From Terriglobia bacterium (GTDB taxonomy: Bacteria; Acidobacteriota; Terriglobia; UBA7540), in assembly GCA_030049455.1 (NCBI GenBank), contig JASIKV010000417.1, positions 1 through 13,370 of the forward strand: a stretch of DNA of 13,370 nucleotides. Direction: 5' to 3'. Positions 1-6,366 of this stretch are shown in pieces. Both the position numbers and the translations under genes were made by a program. Numbering within the stretch: position 1 is the first letter of the stretch; each line of letters starts with the position of its first letter. A model generated the notes under the pieces. The model ran no database searches, was not told where the DNA came from, and saw only the letters and a program-made list of their open reading frames with translations.

Positions 1-297
1 CACGTCCGTGTGGGCGGCGTTGTAGAGCAGGGTTCCGTGGAACACCGCGGCGGGCAGCTTTGCTTCCGGCTTGCCCAGGACACCAAGTCTATCCCCGTGA
101 CCTACGTGGGAACCGACACGCTTCCGGATACTTTCAAGGACGGCGCGCAGGCGATTGTGGACGGCGATTACCTTTCCAGCGGGGAGTTTCGCGCCGAAAA
201 GATCCAGGCGAAATGCGCCTCCAAGTATCAAGCCGCTCCCGGCTCCAAGGGCGCGGGCATGAAGGGCCCGGTGGCCGAGTTGAGCGGCGCAAAATAG
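1..297 (+). CDS. ccmE: Cytochrome c maturation heme chaperone CcmE, 5' truncated
   Basis: CcmE is the membrane-anchored periplasmic protein that takes heme from CcmABCD and passes it to CcmF/CcmH. The frame is open from base 1 and ends at TAG 295-297, giving the last 98 residues. The N-terminal membrane anchor (about 50 residues in this family) lies left of the window. Family features are visible: HVRVGG at the left edge, the OB-fold strands with IPVTYVG and LPDTFKDG, and the C-terminal heme-handling motif AKCASKY (Cys codon at 214-216). Classical CcmE has His at this Cys position (HxxxY), where heme is bound covalently; this is the CxxxY variant. Family identity is clear from the motifs and from ccmF starting 70 nt downstream. 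The apparent GTG start at position 10 is internal to the gene and not the real start. Confidence 0.9.
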   Translation, partial: HVRVGGVVEQGSVEHRGGQLCFRLAQDTKSIPVTYVGTDTLPDTFKDGAQAIVDGDYLSSGEFRAEKIQAKCASKYQAAPGSKGAGMKGPVAELSGAK

Positions 298-367
298 AAT
301 CCAGGCGCACCGCTACAGGACGCCCGCGGGTTCCACCCAACGAAACAAAGTCCCTCAGGGAGTATTT

Positions 368-2392
368 ATGAACCAAGTCGGCAGCGTCGGTCTTATTGCC
401 GCTCTGGCATTCGCGGCTTATGCACTGGTTGCCGGAGCCGTGGGCGGCTACCTGCGCAGCCCGCGCATTACTCGCAGCGCCGAGCGCGCCGCCTGGGGCT
501 TTTTCCTGATGATCACCCTCGCGGTCGCCGCGCTCGAGTACATGATCCTGACCAACGACTTCCACAATGCCTATGTGGCTGAGCATTCCAACCGCGATTT
601 ACTCACCTATTACAAAGTTGCGGCGCTGTGGGCCGGGCAGGAGGGCTCGCTGCTTTTCTGGACTTGGCTGCTGTCGATTTACAGCGCGCTGGTGGTCTGG
701 CAGAATCGCCGCAAAAATCGCCAGTTGATGCCCTACGTGGTTTCTGTGCTGATGGGCACGGGCACTTTCTTTTCTCTCCTCGTCTTCTTCGTTGCGAATC
801 CCTTTCAGGAACTGGCCGTGGCCACAAGCACCGGCACGCAAGCCTTCACCGCGCCGGACGGCAATGGACTGAACCCGCTGCTGCAATACCATTCCATGGT
901 GATTCATCCTCCCATGCTCTATCTGGGATACGTGGGCATGGTCGTGCCGTTTGCTTTCGCGATGGCGGCGCTGATCACGCGGCAACTGGGCGACAACTGG
1001 ATCCGCATCACCCGACGGTGGACGATGGTTCCTTGGATGCTGCTCGGAACGGGAATTCTGCTGGGCGGCAACTGGGCGTACGCAGTGCTGGGATGGGGCG
1101 GTTACTGGGGATGGGATCCGGTGGAGAACGCCTCTCTGCTGCCCTGGCTTGCCGGTACGGCGTTTCTGCACTCAGTGATGATTCAGGAAAAGCGCGGGAT
1201 GCTGAAAGTCTGGAACGTGGCGCTGGTCATCCTGACGTTTTTCCTGAGCATCTTCGGCACGTTCCTCACCCGCAGCGGCATCGTTTCCTCCGTTCATGCC
1301 TTTGCTCAGTCGAACATCGGTCCATTCTTCGCGGTCTTTCTCGCCATCATTCTGTTTTTCTCCGTCACACTGCTTTTCCTGCGCCTCGACCACCTGAAGA
1401 GCGAGAACAAACTGGATTCCATGGTTTCGCGCGAAAGTGGATTCCTTTTCAATAACTGGATTCTGCTGGCGCTGGTGTTCGCCATATTCTGGGGAACGCT
1501 TTTCCCGGTGATTTCGAAGGCCATTGAAAACACCACGGTCACGGTGGGCGCGCCGTTCTTCAACAAGGTGGCGATTCCCATGGGCCTGCTGCTTCTGCTG
1601 CTCACGGGAGCCGGGCCGCTGCTCGCCTGGCGCAAGACTTCCTTCCAGAGCATCCGGCGGAATTTCACCGCGCCGCTTATCGTGGCGGGCGCGGCGGGCG
1701 CAGTGATGTTTGCGGAAGGCGTGCGCAACCTCTACGCATGGATGACCTTGTTCCTTTCCGTCTTTGTCGCCGTTTGCATTTTGGGGGAGTTCTGGAAGGG
1801 CGCGCACACCCGCATGAGGACCGCGAGCGAGAATTTTGCTGTCGCGCTCTACAACCTGACCATGCGGAACACGCGGCGCTACGGCGGCTACGTGGTGCAT
1901 ATCGGAATCGTGCTGCTGTTTATCGGCTTTGCCGGCCAGGCCTTCAAGGCCGACACCAAAGGATTGATGCAGGAAGGCGATCTGCTGCGGATCAATAATT
2001 ACGAGTTGCGGCTGAGTGAACTGGTTTCCGGCGACAATCCCAACTACGAATACACACGCGCTATATTCTCCGTCACCAAGAATGGTGAAGCATTCACCTC
2101 AATGCATCCCGAGAAGCGATTCTATAAGGCCAGCCAGCAGCCCACCAGCTACGTGGCCATTCATCCGACACTTTCGGAAGATCTTTACGTGGTTCTGGCG
2201 GGTTTGGATCCGGGCACGAACAAGGCCATCGTGCAGGTTTTCGTTAATCCCCTGGTGATGTGGGTGTGGATCGGCGGCGTGGTGACGCTGCTCGGCACGC
2301 TGCTGGCTCTCGTGCCCAGCCGCGTGGAGCGGGAGATGGCGGAAATGCGCCTGGCGCAGGAAATGATTGTGCAGGCGGGTGACGCCTTCTGA
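368..2392 (+). CDS. ccmF: Heme lyase subunit CcmF
   Basis: CcmF is the large integral membrane subunit of the cytochrome c heme lyase, which joins heme delivered by CcmE to the CXXCH motif of apocytochromes. The product has 674 residues, close to the roughly 650 usual for the family, and is hydrophobic almost throughout. The tryptophan-rich WWD heme-binding motif is at residues 242-254 (GWGGYWGWDPVEN). Histidines matching the known heme ligands are visible: H268 and H310 flanking the WWD motif, and H175 and H511 in the membrane heme-b site region (E. coli H261, H303, H173, H491, from memory). A periplasmic stretch at about 530-625 precedes a last membrane helix at about 628-648. The start ATG at 368 has an AGGGAG ribosome site 6 nt upstream. 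It is followed after 12 nt by ccmH, as expected of one operon. Confidence 0.97.
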   Translation: MNQVGSVGLIAALAFAAYALVAGAVGGYLRSPRITRSAERAAWGFFLMITLAVAALEYMILTNDFHNAYVAEHSNRDLLTYYKVAALWAGQEGSLLFWTWLLSIYSALVVWQNRRKNRQLMPYVVSVLMGTGTFFSLLVFFVANPFQELAVATSTGTQAFTAPDGNGLNPLLQYHSMVIHPPMLYLGYVGMVVPFAFAMAALITRQLGDNWIRITRRWTMVPWMLLGTGILLGGNWAYAVLGWGGYWGWDPVENASLLPWLAGTAFLHSVMIQEKRGMLKVWNVALVILTFFLSIFGTFLTRSGIVSSVHAFAQSNIGPFFAVFLAIILFFSVTLLFLRLDHLKSENKLDSMVSRESGFLFNNWILLALVFAIFWGTLFPVISKAIENTTVTVGAPFFNKVAIPMGLLLLLLTGAGPLLAWRKTSFQSIRRNFTAPLIVAGAAGAVMFAEGVRNLYAWMTLFLSVFVAVCILGEFWKGAHTRMRTASENFAVALYNLTMRNTRRYGGYVVHIGIVLLFIGFAGQAFKADTKGLMQEGDLLRINNYELRLSELVSGDNPNYEYTRAIFSVTKNGEAFTSMHPEKRFYKASQQPTSYVAIHPTLSEDLYVVLAGLDPGTNKAIVQVFVNPLVMWVWIGGVVTLLGTLLALVPSRVEREMAEMRLAQEMIVQAGDAF

Positions 2393-2404
2393 GGGAAATG
2401 GCTG

Positions 2405-2917
2405 ATGACGGGTGTGACGGGCAAAACGGATTGTTCCAAGACGACGCGAGGATTGGCTTCCGCCATTTTACTCTCCACTCTGCTCGGCGCTTCCTTGGCG
2501 CGCGGGGCAGAGGCTCGCAAACCCACCGTGGAATCCATCGGCAACGAAGTGCAGTGCACTTGTGGCTGCGTAGCCCCCGTCAACCAGTGCCCGATGCTCA
2601 ATTGCTCGGAGAAGGCGGAGATCCGAGCGTTCATTTCGAAGGAAATTTCCGAGGGTAAGGAAGAGAAAACGATCCTTCAGGACTTGTCGCTGCGCTACGG
2701 CCTGCAAGTGCTATCAGCGCCGCCCGCCAAGGGATTCAACCTGGCGGTATGGATTCTGCCCGGCCTGGGTTTGCTGGTTGGGTTGAGCCTGGTGGTGGTC
2801 ATCGTGCGGCGGTGGAATTCCAAACCTGCTGATGAATCTCCTGCTCCACCTGCGACCTACGACCCCAAGGTTCTCGCGGCGATGGAAGAGGAAATGAAGT
2901 CCGCGGGATTGCATTAG
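2405..2917 (+). CDS. ccmH: CcmH-family cytochrome c maturation protein with CxCxC cysteine cluster
   Basis: CcmH is a periplasmic, membrane-anchored thiol protein that handles reduced apocytochrome for heme attachment with CcmF. The product has 170 residues: a signal-like hydrophobic stretch (about 16-35), a cysteine cluster, a helical bundle with RYGLQVLSAPP typical of the family, a membrane helix (about 113-136) and a cytoplasmic tail. The redox motif is unusual. Where proteobacterial CcmH has LRCxxC, this one has VQCTCGC (C51, C53, C55) followed by C62 and C67. Start ATG 2405 has GAGGG 9-14 nt upstream, overlapping the ccmF stop; a GTG at 2414 is an alternative. The TAG stop (2915-2917) runs directly into a perfect 17-bp inverted repeat. 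Family assignment rests on the helical bundle and on position next to ccmF; the cysteine chemistry is inferred. Confidence 0.9.
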   Translation: MTGVTGKTDCSKTTRGLASAILLSTLLGASLARGAEARKPTVESIGNEVQCTCGCVAPVNQCPMLNCSEKAEIRAFISKEISEGKEEKTILQDLSLRYGLQVLSAPPAKGFNLAVWILPGLGLLVGLSLVVVIVRRWNSKPADESPAPPATYDPKVLAAMEEEMKSAGLH

Positions 2918-2952
2918 TAGCGCCGACCCCGCCAGGGCGGGGTCGGCGCTAC
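2917..2952. repeat. Perfect 17-bp inverted repeat, short member of TGTAGCG palindrome family
   Basis: Left arm 2917-2933 (GTAGCGCCGACCCCGCC) is the exact reverse complement of 2936-2952, with AG between them. The outer ends GTAGCG/CGCTAC match those of the palindromes at 3434 and 11913, and CGCTACA is intact on the right side. It fills nearly the whole gap between ccmH and the next gene, and its first base is the last base of the ccmH stop codon. There is no T tract, so it is not a typical terminator. In the mRNA it would form a very stable hairpin that could block 3' exonucleases or cause partial polarity. Confidence 0.9.
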
Positions 2953-2971
2953 ACTCAATGTGAGGCCTTCG

Positions 2972-3418
2972 ATGTTGCAGACGATTGCCGTTCTTATTGC
3001 CGTAGGCATGGCGGTGTTCATTGTGTTTCCCTTGCTCAGCGCCGACACCGCGGCGGGACCGTTGCCCTTGGATGTGACCTTGCTCGGTGACTTGAAGCGC
3101 CGGCGGCTGGTCGTCTACGACAATTTGAAGGACCTGGAATTTGAGTTCCAGTCCGGCAAAATCGCGCGCGAGGATTACGAGGCTCTGCGCACGAATTACC
3201 TGGGGGAAGCGGCGGGGCTGATGGCCGCCACCCAGGAGGCTGAGCAGCTTAAGCAGGATGACGCGGTCGTAGAGCGCGAAATTGCCGCGCGGCGCGCAAC
3301 GCGCAAGTCGCAGCCCAAAATTGAGTACAAGTGCCAGGCTTGCGGTTATGAGAATCCGCTGCCGGTAAAATTCTGCGGTGAGTGCGGTGCGCGGCTTGCC
3401 ACGCCGGGGAAGAAATAG
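2972..3418 (+). CDS. CcmI-like membrane protein with C-terminal zinc ribbon
   Basis: Predicted 148-residue protein. An N-terminal membrane helix (about 3-23) is followed by a charged helical hairpin (about 41-85) containing LKDLEFEFQSGKIAREDY. It resembles the N-terminal cytoplasmic hairpin of CcmI (pattern LxxLxxxxxxGxIxxxxYxxxR). The C-terminus is a zinc ribbon of the CxxC-x10-CxxC type: C121, C124, C135, C138, with KFCGECGARL. Classical CcmI instead carries a periplasmic TPR domain that holds the apocytochrome. It sits between ccmH and ccmA, so a role in the heme lyase or in cytoplasmic assembly is plausible, but the function is not established. ATG 2972 is preferred because TGAGG lies 6 nt upstream; GTG at 2960 in the same frame would add four residues. 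The zinc ribbon suggests the tail is cytoplasmic, which would need an N-out topology. Confidence 0.85.
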   Translation: MLQTIAVLIAVGMAVFIVFPLLSADTAAGPLPLDVTLLGDLKRRRLVVYDNLKDLEFEFQSGKIAREDYEALRTNYLGEAAGLMAATQEAEQLKQDDAVVEREIAARRATRKSQPKIEYKCQACGYENPLPVKFCGECGARLATPGKK

Positions 3419-3433
3419 GGTTGATTTGCGAGC

Positions 3434-3484
3434 TGTAGCGCGGCTGTCCCCAGCCGCGACGCGAGTGTGGACACGCGCGCTACA
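3434..3484. repeat. 51-bp palindromic element with TGTAGCGCG/CGCGCTACA ends
   Basis: Terminal inverted repeats of 9 bp (3434-3442 and 3476-3484) enclose two hairpins: CGCGGCTG/CAGCCGCG at 3439-3446 and 3451-3458, and a shorter GTGT/ACAC stem at 3465-3474. The layout is the same as that of the copy at 11913-11966, although the internal sequence differs. It lies in the 144-nt gap between the zinc-ribbon gene and the carboxypeptidase-regulatory-domain gene. This is a REP/MITE-like dispersed palindrome with no coding capacity of its own. Confidence 0.8.
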
Positions 3485-3562
3485 ACGCGAGGGGCCGGGC
3501 GCCCTCCTTTTTCCCGGACGCAACGCTTTCCTAAGGTTTCTGCCGGCCCGGTAAAAATCACG

Positions 3563-4819
3563 ATGAAACAGCAACTTCCACTCACGACGATTTCAGCGGT
3601 GTGCCTGGCGTGGCTGGGAGCGGCCTCGGCTCTGCTTGCTGCGGGCGGGCAGATATCAGGGCAAGTAGTGAACGGCACTACAGGCAGCCCTGTGGCCAAT
3701 CAAACGGTCCAGCTTCTGATGCCGCGCGGCGGGATGCAGCAGGTTGCGACCGCAGTGACGGATGCCAGCGGCCGCTTTGCTGTTGCCAAGAGCGACCTCT
3801 CCACCGATTCGTTCTATCTTCTGCAGGCCGTTTTTCAGGACGTGAATTATCACGCGCCGGTGAAGTTCGACGATCGCGGCCAGGCGCGAGTTGACCTGAC
3901 GGTTTACGACGCCACACGCACAGCGCCCCCTGTGCGAATTCAATCCGCGCGCATCATCATCAATGCTGTGGGCGATAAAGCGCATATTCAGGAGATGTTC
4001 GCCGTCCGCAACTCCTCCGACCCTCCGCAAAGCTATGTGAACGTTGATGGAACTTTTCTCTTTCACCTGGCCCAGCCGGCCGGCGATCCCACCGCCGCAG
4101 TCGCGGGTTTGATGAACATGCCGCTGCCTCAACCCGTTAATCCCGGAAAGGGGCCGGGTGATTACTTTATTCAGTACCCGCTGAAGCCGGGCCTGACCGT
4201 GATGATGGTGGCGTACGATAGCGACTACGCCTCCAGCAAATTGGACTTTACGGATTCTGTGGCTTATCCCATCGATAATCTGGAGCTGTTGGTTACACCT
4301 CCAAGTCTTTCGGTAGACTCTTCACTGTTCAAATCCGCAGGGCCGGATTCCGAGACAGGTGGGCAGAAATATGTGACGGAAAATGTGCCGCCCAACACTG
4401 AGCTGACGGCGAGCCTGAGCGGCGAGGGAGCCACAAGTGAAGCTGCGTCCGCCGCCGGCGCTTCCTCCTCGCAGCCCGACATAAAGGTCCAGCCCAACTC
4501 AATGACTCAATTTGGCAGCCTGACGCTGGCTTGCTTCCTCCTCTTCCTGCTCTGGGGTTTGGGAGTGCGTGTGGCCAAAGAATGGCCGCAATGGAAGGCC
4601 CAGCAAAGCGCCAGCCAGATTCAGAAGGCCCTGGAAGCGGAAGTGGAAAAGCTGTTCAATTCTCTTGCTGACCTTGACGAGCTCTTCGCTGGCGGCAAAA
4701 TTGCCGAGAAGCCCTATTGGAAAGAGCGCCTGGAATTGAAAGCGCGCCTGGTGGCCAAGCTGAAGAAAGCTCCGCCCGCTCTCCTTGAATCTTATGCCAT
4801 TCGACACACCCCGCGCTAA
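3563..4819 (+). CDS. Secreted/membrane protein with carboxypeptidase-regulatory-like domain in the ccm operon
   Basis: Predicted 418-residue protein. It has a signal peptide (about 1-28: MKQQLP followed by a hydrophobic core ending LLAAGG), a carboxypeptidase-regulatory-like beta-sandwich (about 30-105, starting QISGQVVNGTTGSPV), a beta-rich region to about 275, a Ser/Ala-rich linker, one membrane helix (about 319-338) and a cytoplasmic helical tail. The tail at about 364-400 reads LADLDELFAGGKIAEKPYW, with the same LxDLxxxFxxGKIxxxxY pattern as the zinc-ribbon protein just upstream. The start ATG 3563 is chosen because it begins the signal peptide; the frame is open further upstream into the palindrome. 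The end overlaps ccmA by 26 nt, which argues for translational coupling and a role linked to heme export or cytochrome maturation. The actual function is unknown; the extracytoplasmic beta domain could bind protein or carbohydrate. Confidence 0.88.
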   Translation: MKQQLPLTTISAVCLAWLGAASALLAAGGQISGQVVNGTTGSPVANQTVQLLMPRGGMQQVATAVTDASGRFAVAKSDLSTDSFYLLQAVFQDVNYHAPVKFDDRGQARVDLTVYDATRTAPPVRIQSARIIINAVGDKAHIQEMFAVRNSSDPPQSYVNVDGTFLFHLAQPAGDPTAAVAGLMNMPLPQPVNPGKGPGDYFIQYPLKPGLTVMMVAYDSDYASSKLDFTDSVAYPIDNLELLVTPPSLSVDSSLFKSAGPDSETGGQKYVTENVPPNTELTASLSGEGATSEAASAAGASSSQPDIKVQPNSMTQFGSLTLACFLLFLLWGLGVRVAKEWPQWKAQQSASQIQKALEAEVEKLFNSLADLDELFAGGKIAEKPYWKERLELKARLVAKLKKAPPALLESYAIRHTPR

Positions 4820-5531
4820 GCCCGAGCTGGAACTGCGTGATGTTTCCAAACAATTCGGTGACTTGCAGGCGTTGAGGGGCGTCTGCCTGCGCGTCGCACC
4901 AGGAGATTCCATTCTGCTCTACGGGCCGAATGGCGCTGGAAAGACGACATTGCTGCGAGTCCTTTCCACACTGGCGCGCCCCAGCGAAGGGAAAGTTCTG
5001 CTGAACGGCGAGGACGTGCACTCCAATCCCGCTGCCGCGAAGTCGGCGATCGGGTTTATGACGCACACCACTTTTTTGTACGGTGAGTTGACGGTGCGCG
5101 AGAATCTGGAGTTCGCCGGCAAATTATTCGGCCTGAGAGCAATGGCCGAGCGCCTGTCGAACGCCATGGAAACATTCCACCTTCACGAGCGGGCCGAAAC
5201 TATGGTTCGAGAGCTTTCGCGCGGTTATCAACAGCGGGTTTCACTTGCCCGGGCGTTCTTGCATGACCCGCAATTTTTGCTGCTCGATGAACCGTTCACC
5301 GGCCTCGACGCCGGCAGCACGGAATCTTTGCAAACCCTTCTGCGCGGCCTCGGGAGCCAGGGTAAGTCATTGATTTTTTCCACCCATGACTTTGAGCAAG
5401 GAAAGGCCATCGCTCGACGTCTGGTGGCGCTGGAGGGCGGAAGAGTGCTGTACGATGGGCCGATGGAAGCGGCACCGCTTGCAGCGCTGAAAGCAGGAGA
5501 GAGGAGTCATGGGGCCGGAGCGAGAAGCTAA
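4794..5531 (+). CDS. ccmA: Heme exporter ATP-binding protein CcmA
   Basis: CcmA is the ATPase of the CcmABCD complex, which uses ATP to release heme-loaded CcmE from CcmC. The 245-residue product has all ABC motifs: Walker A GPNGAGKTT (residues 44-52), signature LSRGYQQR, Walker B FLLLDEPFTGLD and the H-loop STHD. The signature differs from the usual LSGGQ but keeps Ser and Gly. ATG 4794 is preferred over TTG 4785 in the same frame; either way the start lies inside the upstream gene, and no clear ribosome site is seen, which fits coupling to upstream translation. The motifs alone would fit any small ABC ATPase; the CcmA call depends on ccmB and ccmC immediately following. Near the 3' end, a strong purine-rich ribosome-site-like stretch (5495-5506) precedes an out-of-frame ATG at 5509. 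Confidence 0.93.
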   Translation: MPFDTPRAKPELELRDVSKQFGDLQALRGVCLRVAPGDSILLYGPNGAGKTTLLRVLSTLARPSEGKVLLNGEDVHSNPAAAKSAIGFMTHTTFLYGELTVRENLEFAGKLFGLRAMAERLSNAMETFHLHERAETMVRELSRGYQQRVSLARAFLHDPQFLLLDEPFTGLDAGSTESLQTLLRGLGSQGKSLIFSTHDFEQGKAIARRLVALEGGRVLYDGPMEAAPLAALKAGERSHGAGARS

Positions 5532-5610
5532 CTGCCACTCATCGTGCGATCGGAGCTGGAAAAACTGAACGGCTCTTTTCGCTACACATTACCTGGATCC
5601 CTTGTACGCT

Positions 5611-5631
5611 CGTTCACACTTTCGATGAACG
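5611..5631. other. Short inverted repeat in the ccmA-ccmB gap
   Basis: The 141-nt gap 5532-5672 contains CGTTCA (5611-5616) and TGAACG (5626-5631) around a 9-nt loop. Only a short T-rich stretch follows, so a weak intercistronic hairpin is as much as can be said. I see no convincing promoter in the gap, and the ccmB ATG at 5673 has no recognisable ribosome site; the upstream bases are pyrimidine-rich. Confidence 0.3.
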
Positions 5632-5672
5632 TGGATTTGTTCTGATTTCTGACTCCTGTCTGCTTCTTCTCC

Positions 5673-6350
5673 ATGCACACACTTCGCATCATTGCGGCGA
5701 TTTTCGAAAAAGACCTGCGCGTCGAGTGGCGGCACCGCGAGACGCTGGCCTCAATGTGTGTCTTCGGGTTGCTCGTAATATTTCTCTTCAACTTTGCCTT
5801 CGAGCCTGCGGGTGAGGAATCGCTGCGGTTGCTTCCGGGGCTGCTGTGGATCGCCTTTGCCTTTGCGGGCGTGCTGGGCTTCAACCGCTCGTTTGCCTCG
5901 GAGCGCGAGAACGCGGCGCTGGAGGGCATGCGTCTTGCCCCCGTCGATGCCGGCGCGATTTACATCGGCAAAATGCTGGCTAATTTGTTCTTTATGGCGA
6001 TTGCCGAGGCGGTGATGGTGTTTGCGGCGAGCCTTTGGTATAACTTTTCATTCATTCCCGCGCTTGGGTGGTTCACGCTCTCCACCTTTTTCTGCACACT
6101 GGGGTACGTGGCAGTGGGAACTATTTTCGCCGCCATCGCCGCAAATACGCGCATGAGGGAGGTCATGCTGCCCGTGCTGCAATTTCCGGTGGCCATCCCC
6201 ATTTTCATCGCGGGAGTGGAGGCCTCCACCGGAGCGTTGAAGGGTGATCCGCCTGGCGATTATGCCTCCTGGATCAAACTGGCAGCGGGTTTCAGCGTTA
6301 TATTTGTAGTGTTGTCGTATTTGCTTTTCGAGTTCGTTTTGGAGGAGTAG
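5673..6350 (+). CDS. ccmB: Heme exporter membrane protein CcmB
   Basis: CcmB is the membrane subunit that pairs with CcmA in the heme-handling ABC complex. The 225-residue length matches the family (about 220). The N-terminus has the characteristic cytoplasmic start with FEKDLRVEWRHRE, followed by about six membrane helices (roughly 25-44, 53-72, 95-121, 129-158, 166-185, 200-223). The conserved region FNRSFASEREN-ALEGMRLAP, then IGKMLAN, is present. ATG 5673 is the only plausible start, because an in-frame TGA lies at 5643 and no other ATG, GTG or TTG falls between. The 141-nt gap from ccmA is the widest between consecutive core ccm genes after ccmH, so ccmBCD could have separate initiation, though I find no promoter. 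The stop is preceded by GGAGGAG, which may serve ccmC. Confidence 0.95.
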   Translation: MHTLRIIAAIFEKDLRVEWRHRETLASMCVFGLLVIFLFNFAFEPAGEESLRLLPGLLWIAFAFAGVLGFNRSFASERENAALEGMRLAPVDAGAIYIGKMLANLFFMAIAEAVMVFAASLWYNFSFIPALGWFTLSTFFCTLGYVAVGTIFAAIAANTRMREVMLPVLQFPVAIPIFIAGVEASTGALKGDPPGDYASWIKLAAGFSVIFVVLSYLLFEFVLEE

Positions 6351-6366
6351 CTTTCGGCCCATTGTG

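Noticed and set aside
311..317. Isolated CGCTACA upstream of ccmF, and another at 5580-5586 in the ccmA-ccmB gap, as further members of the palindrome family
   Set aside because: Neither has a TGTAGCG partner nearby, and one or two such 7-mers are expected by chance in this length.
2714..3574. A 286-codon minus-strand frame across ccmH, the zinc-ribbon gene and the intergenic palindromes
   Set aside because: It crosses two supported genes and two palindromes, is rich in Arg, Gly and Pro, and has no recognisable motif.
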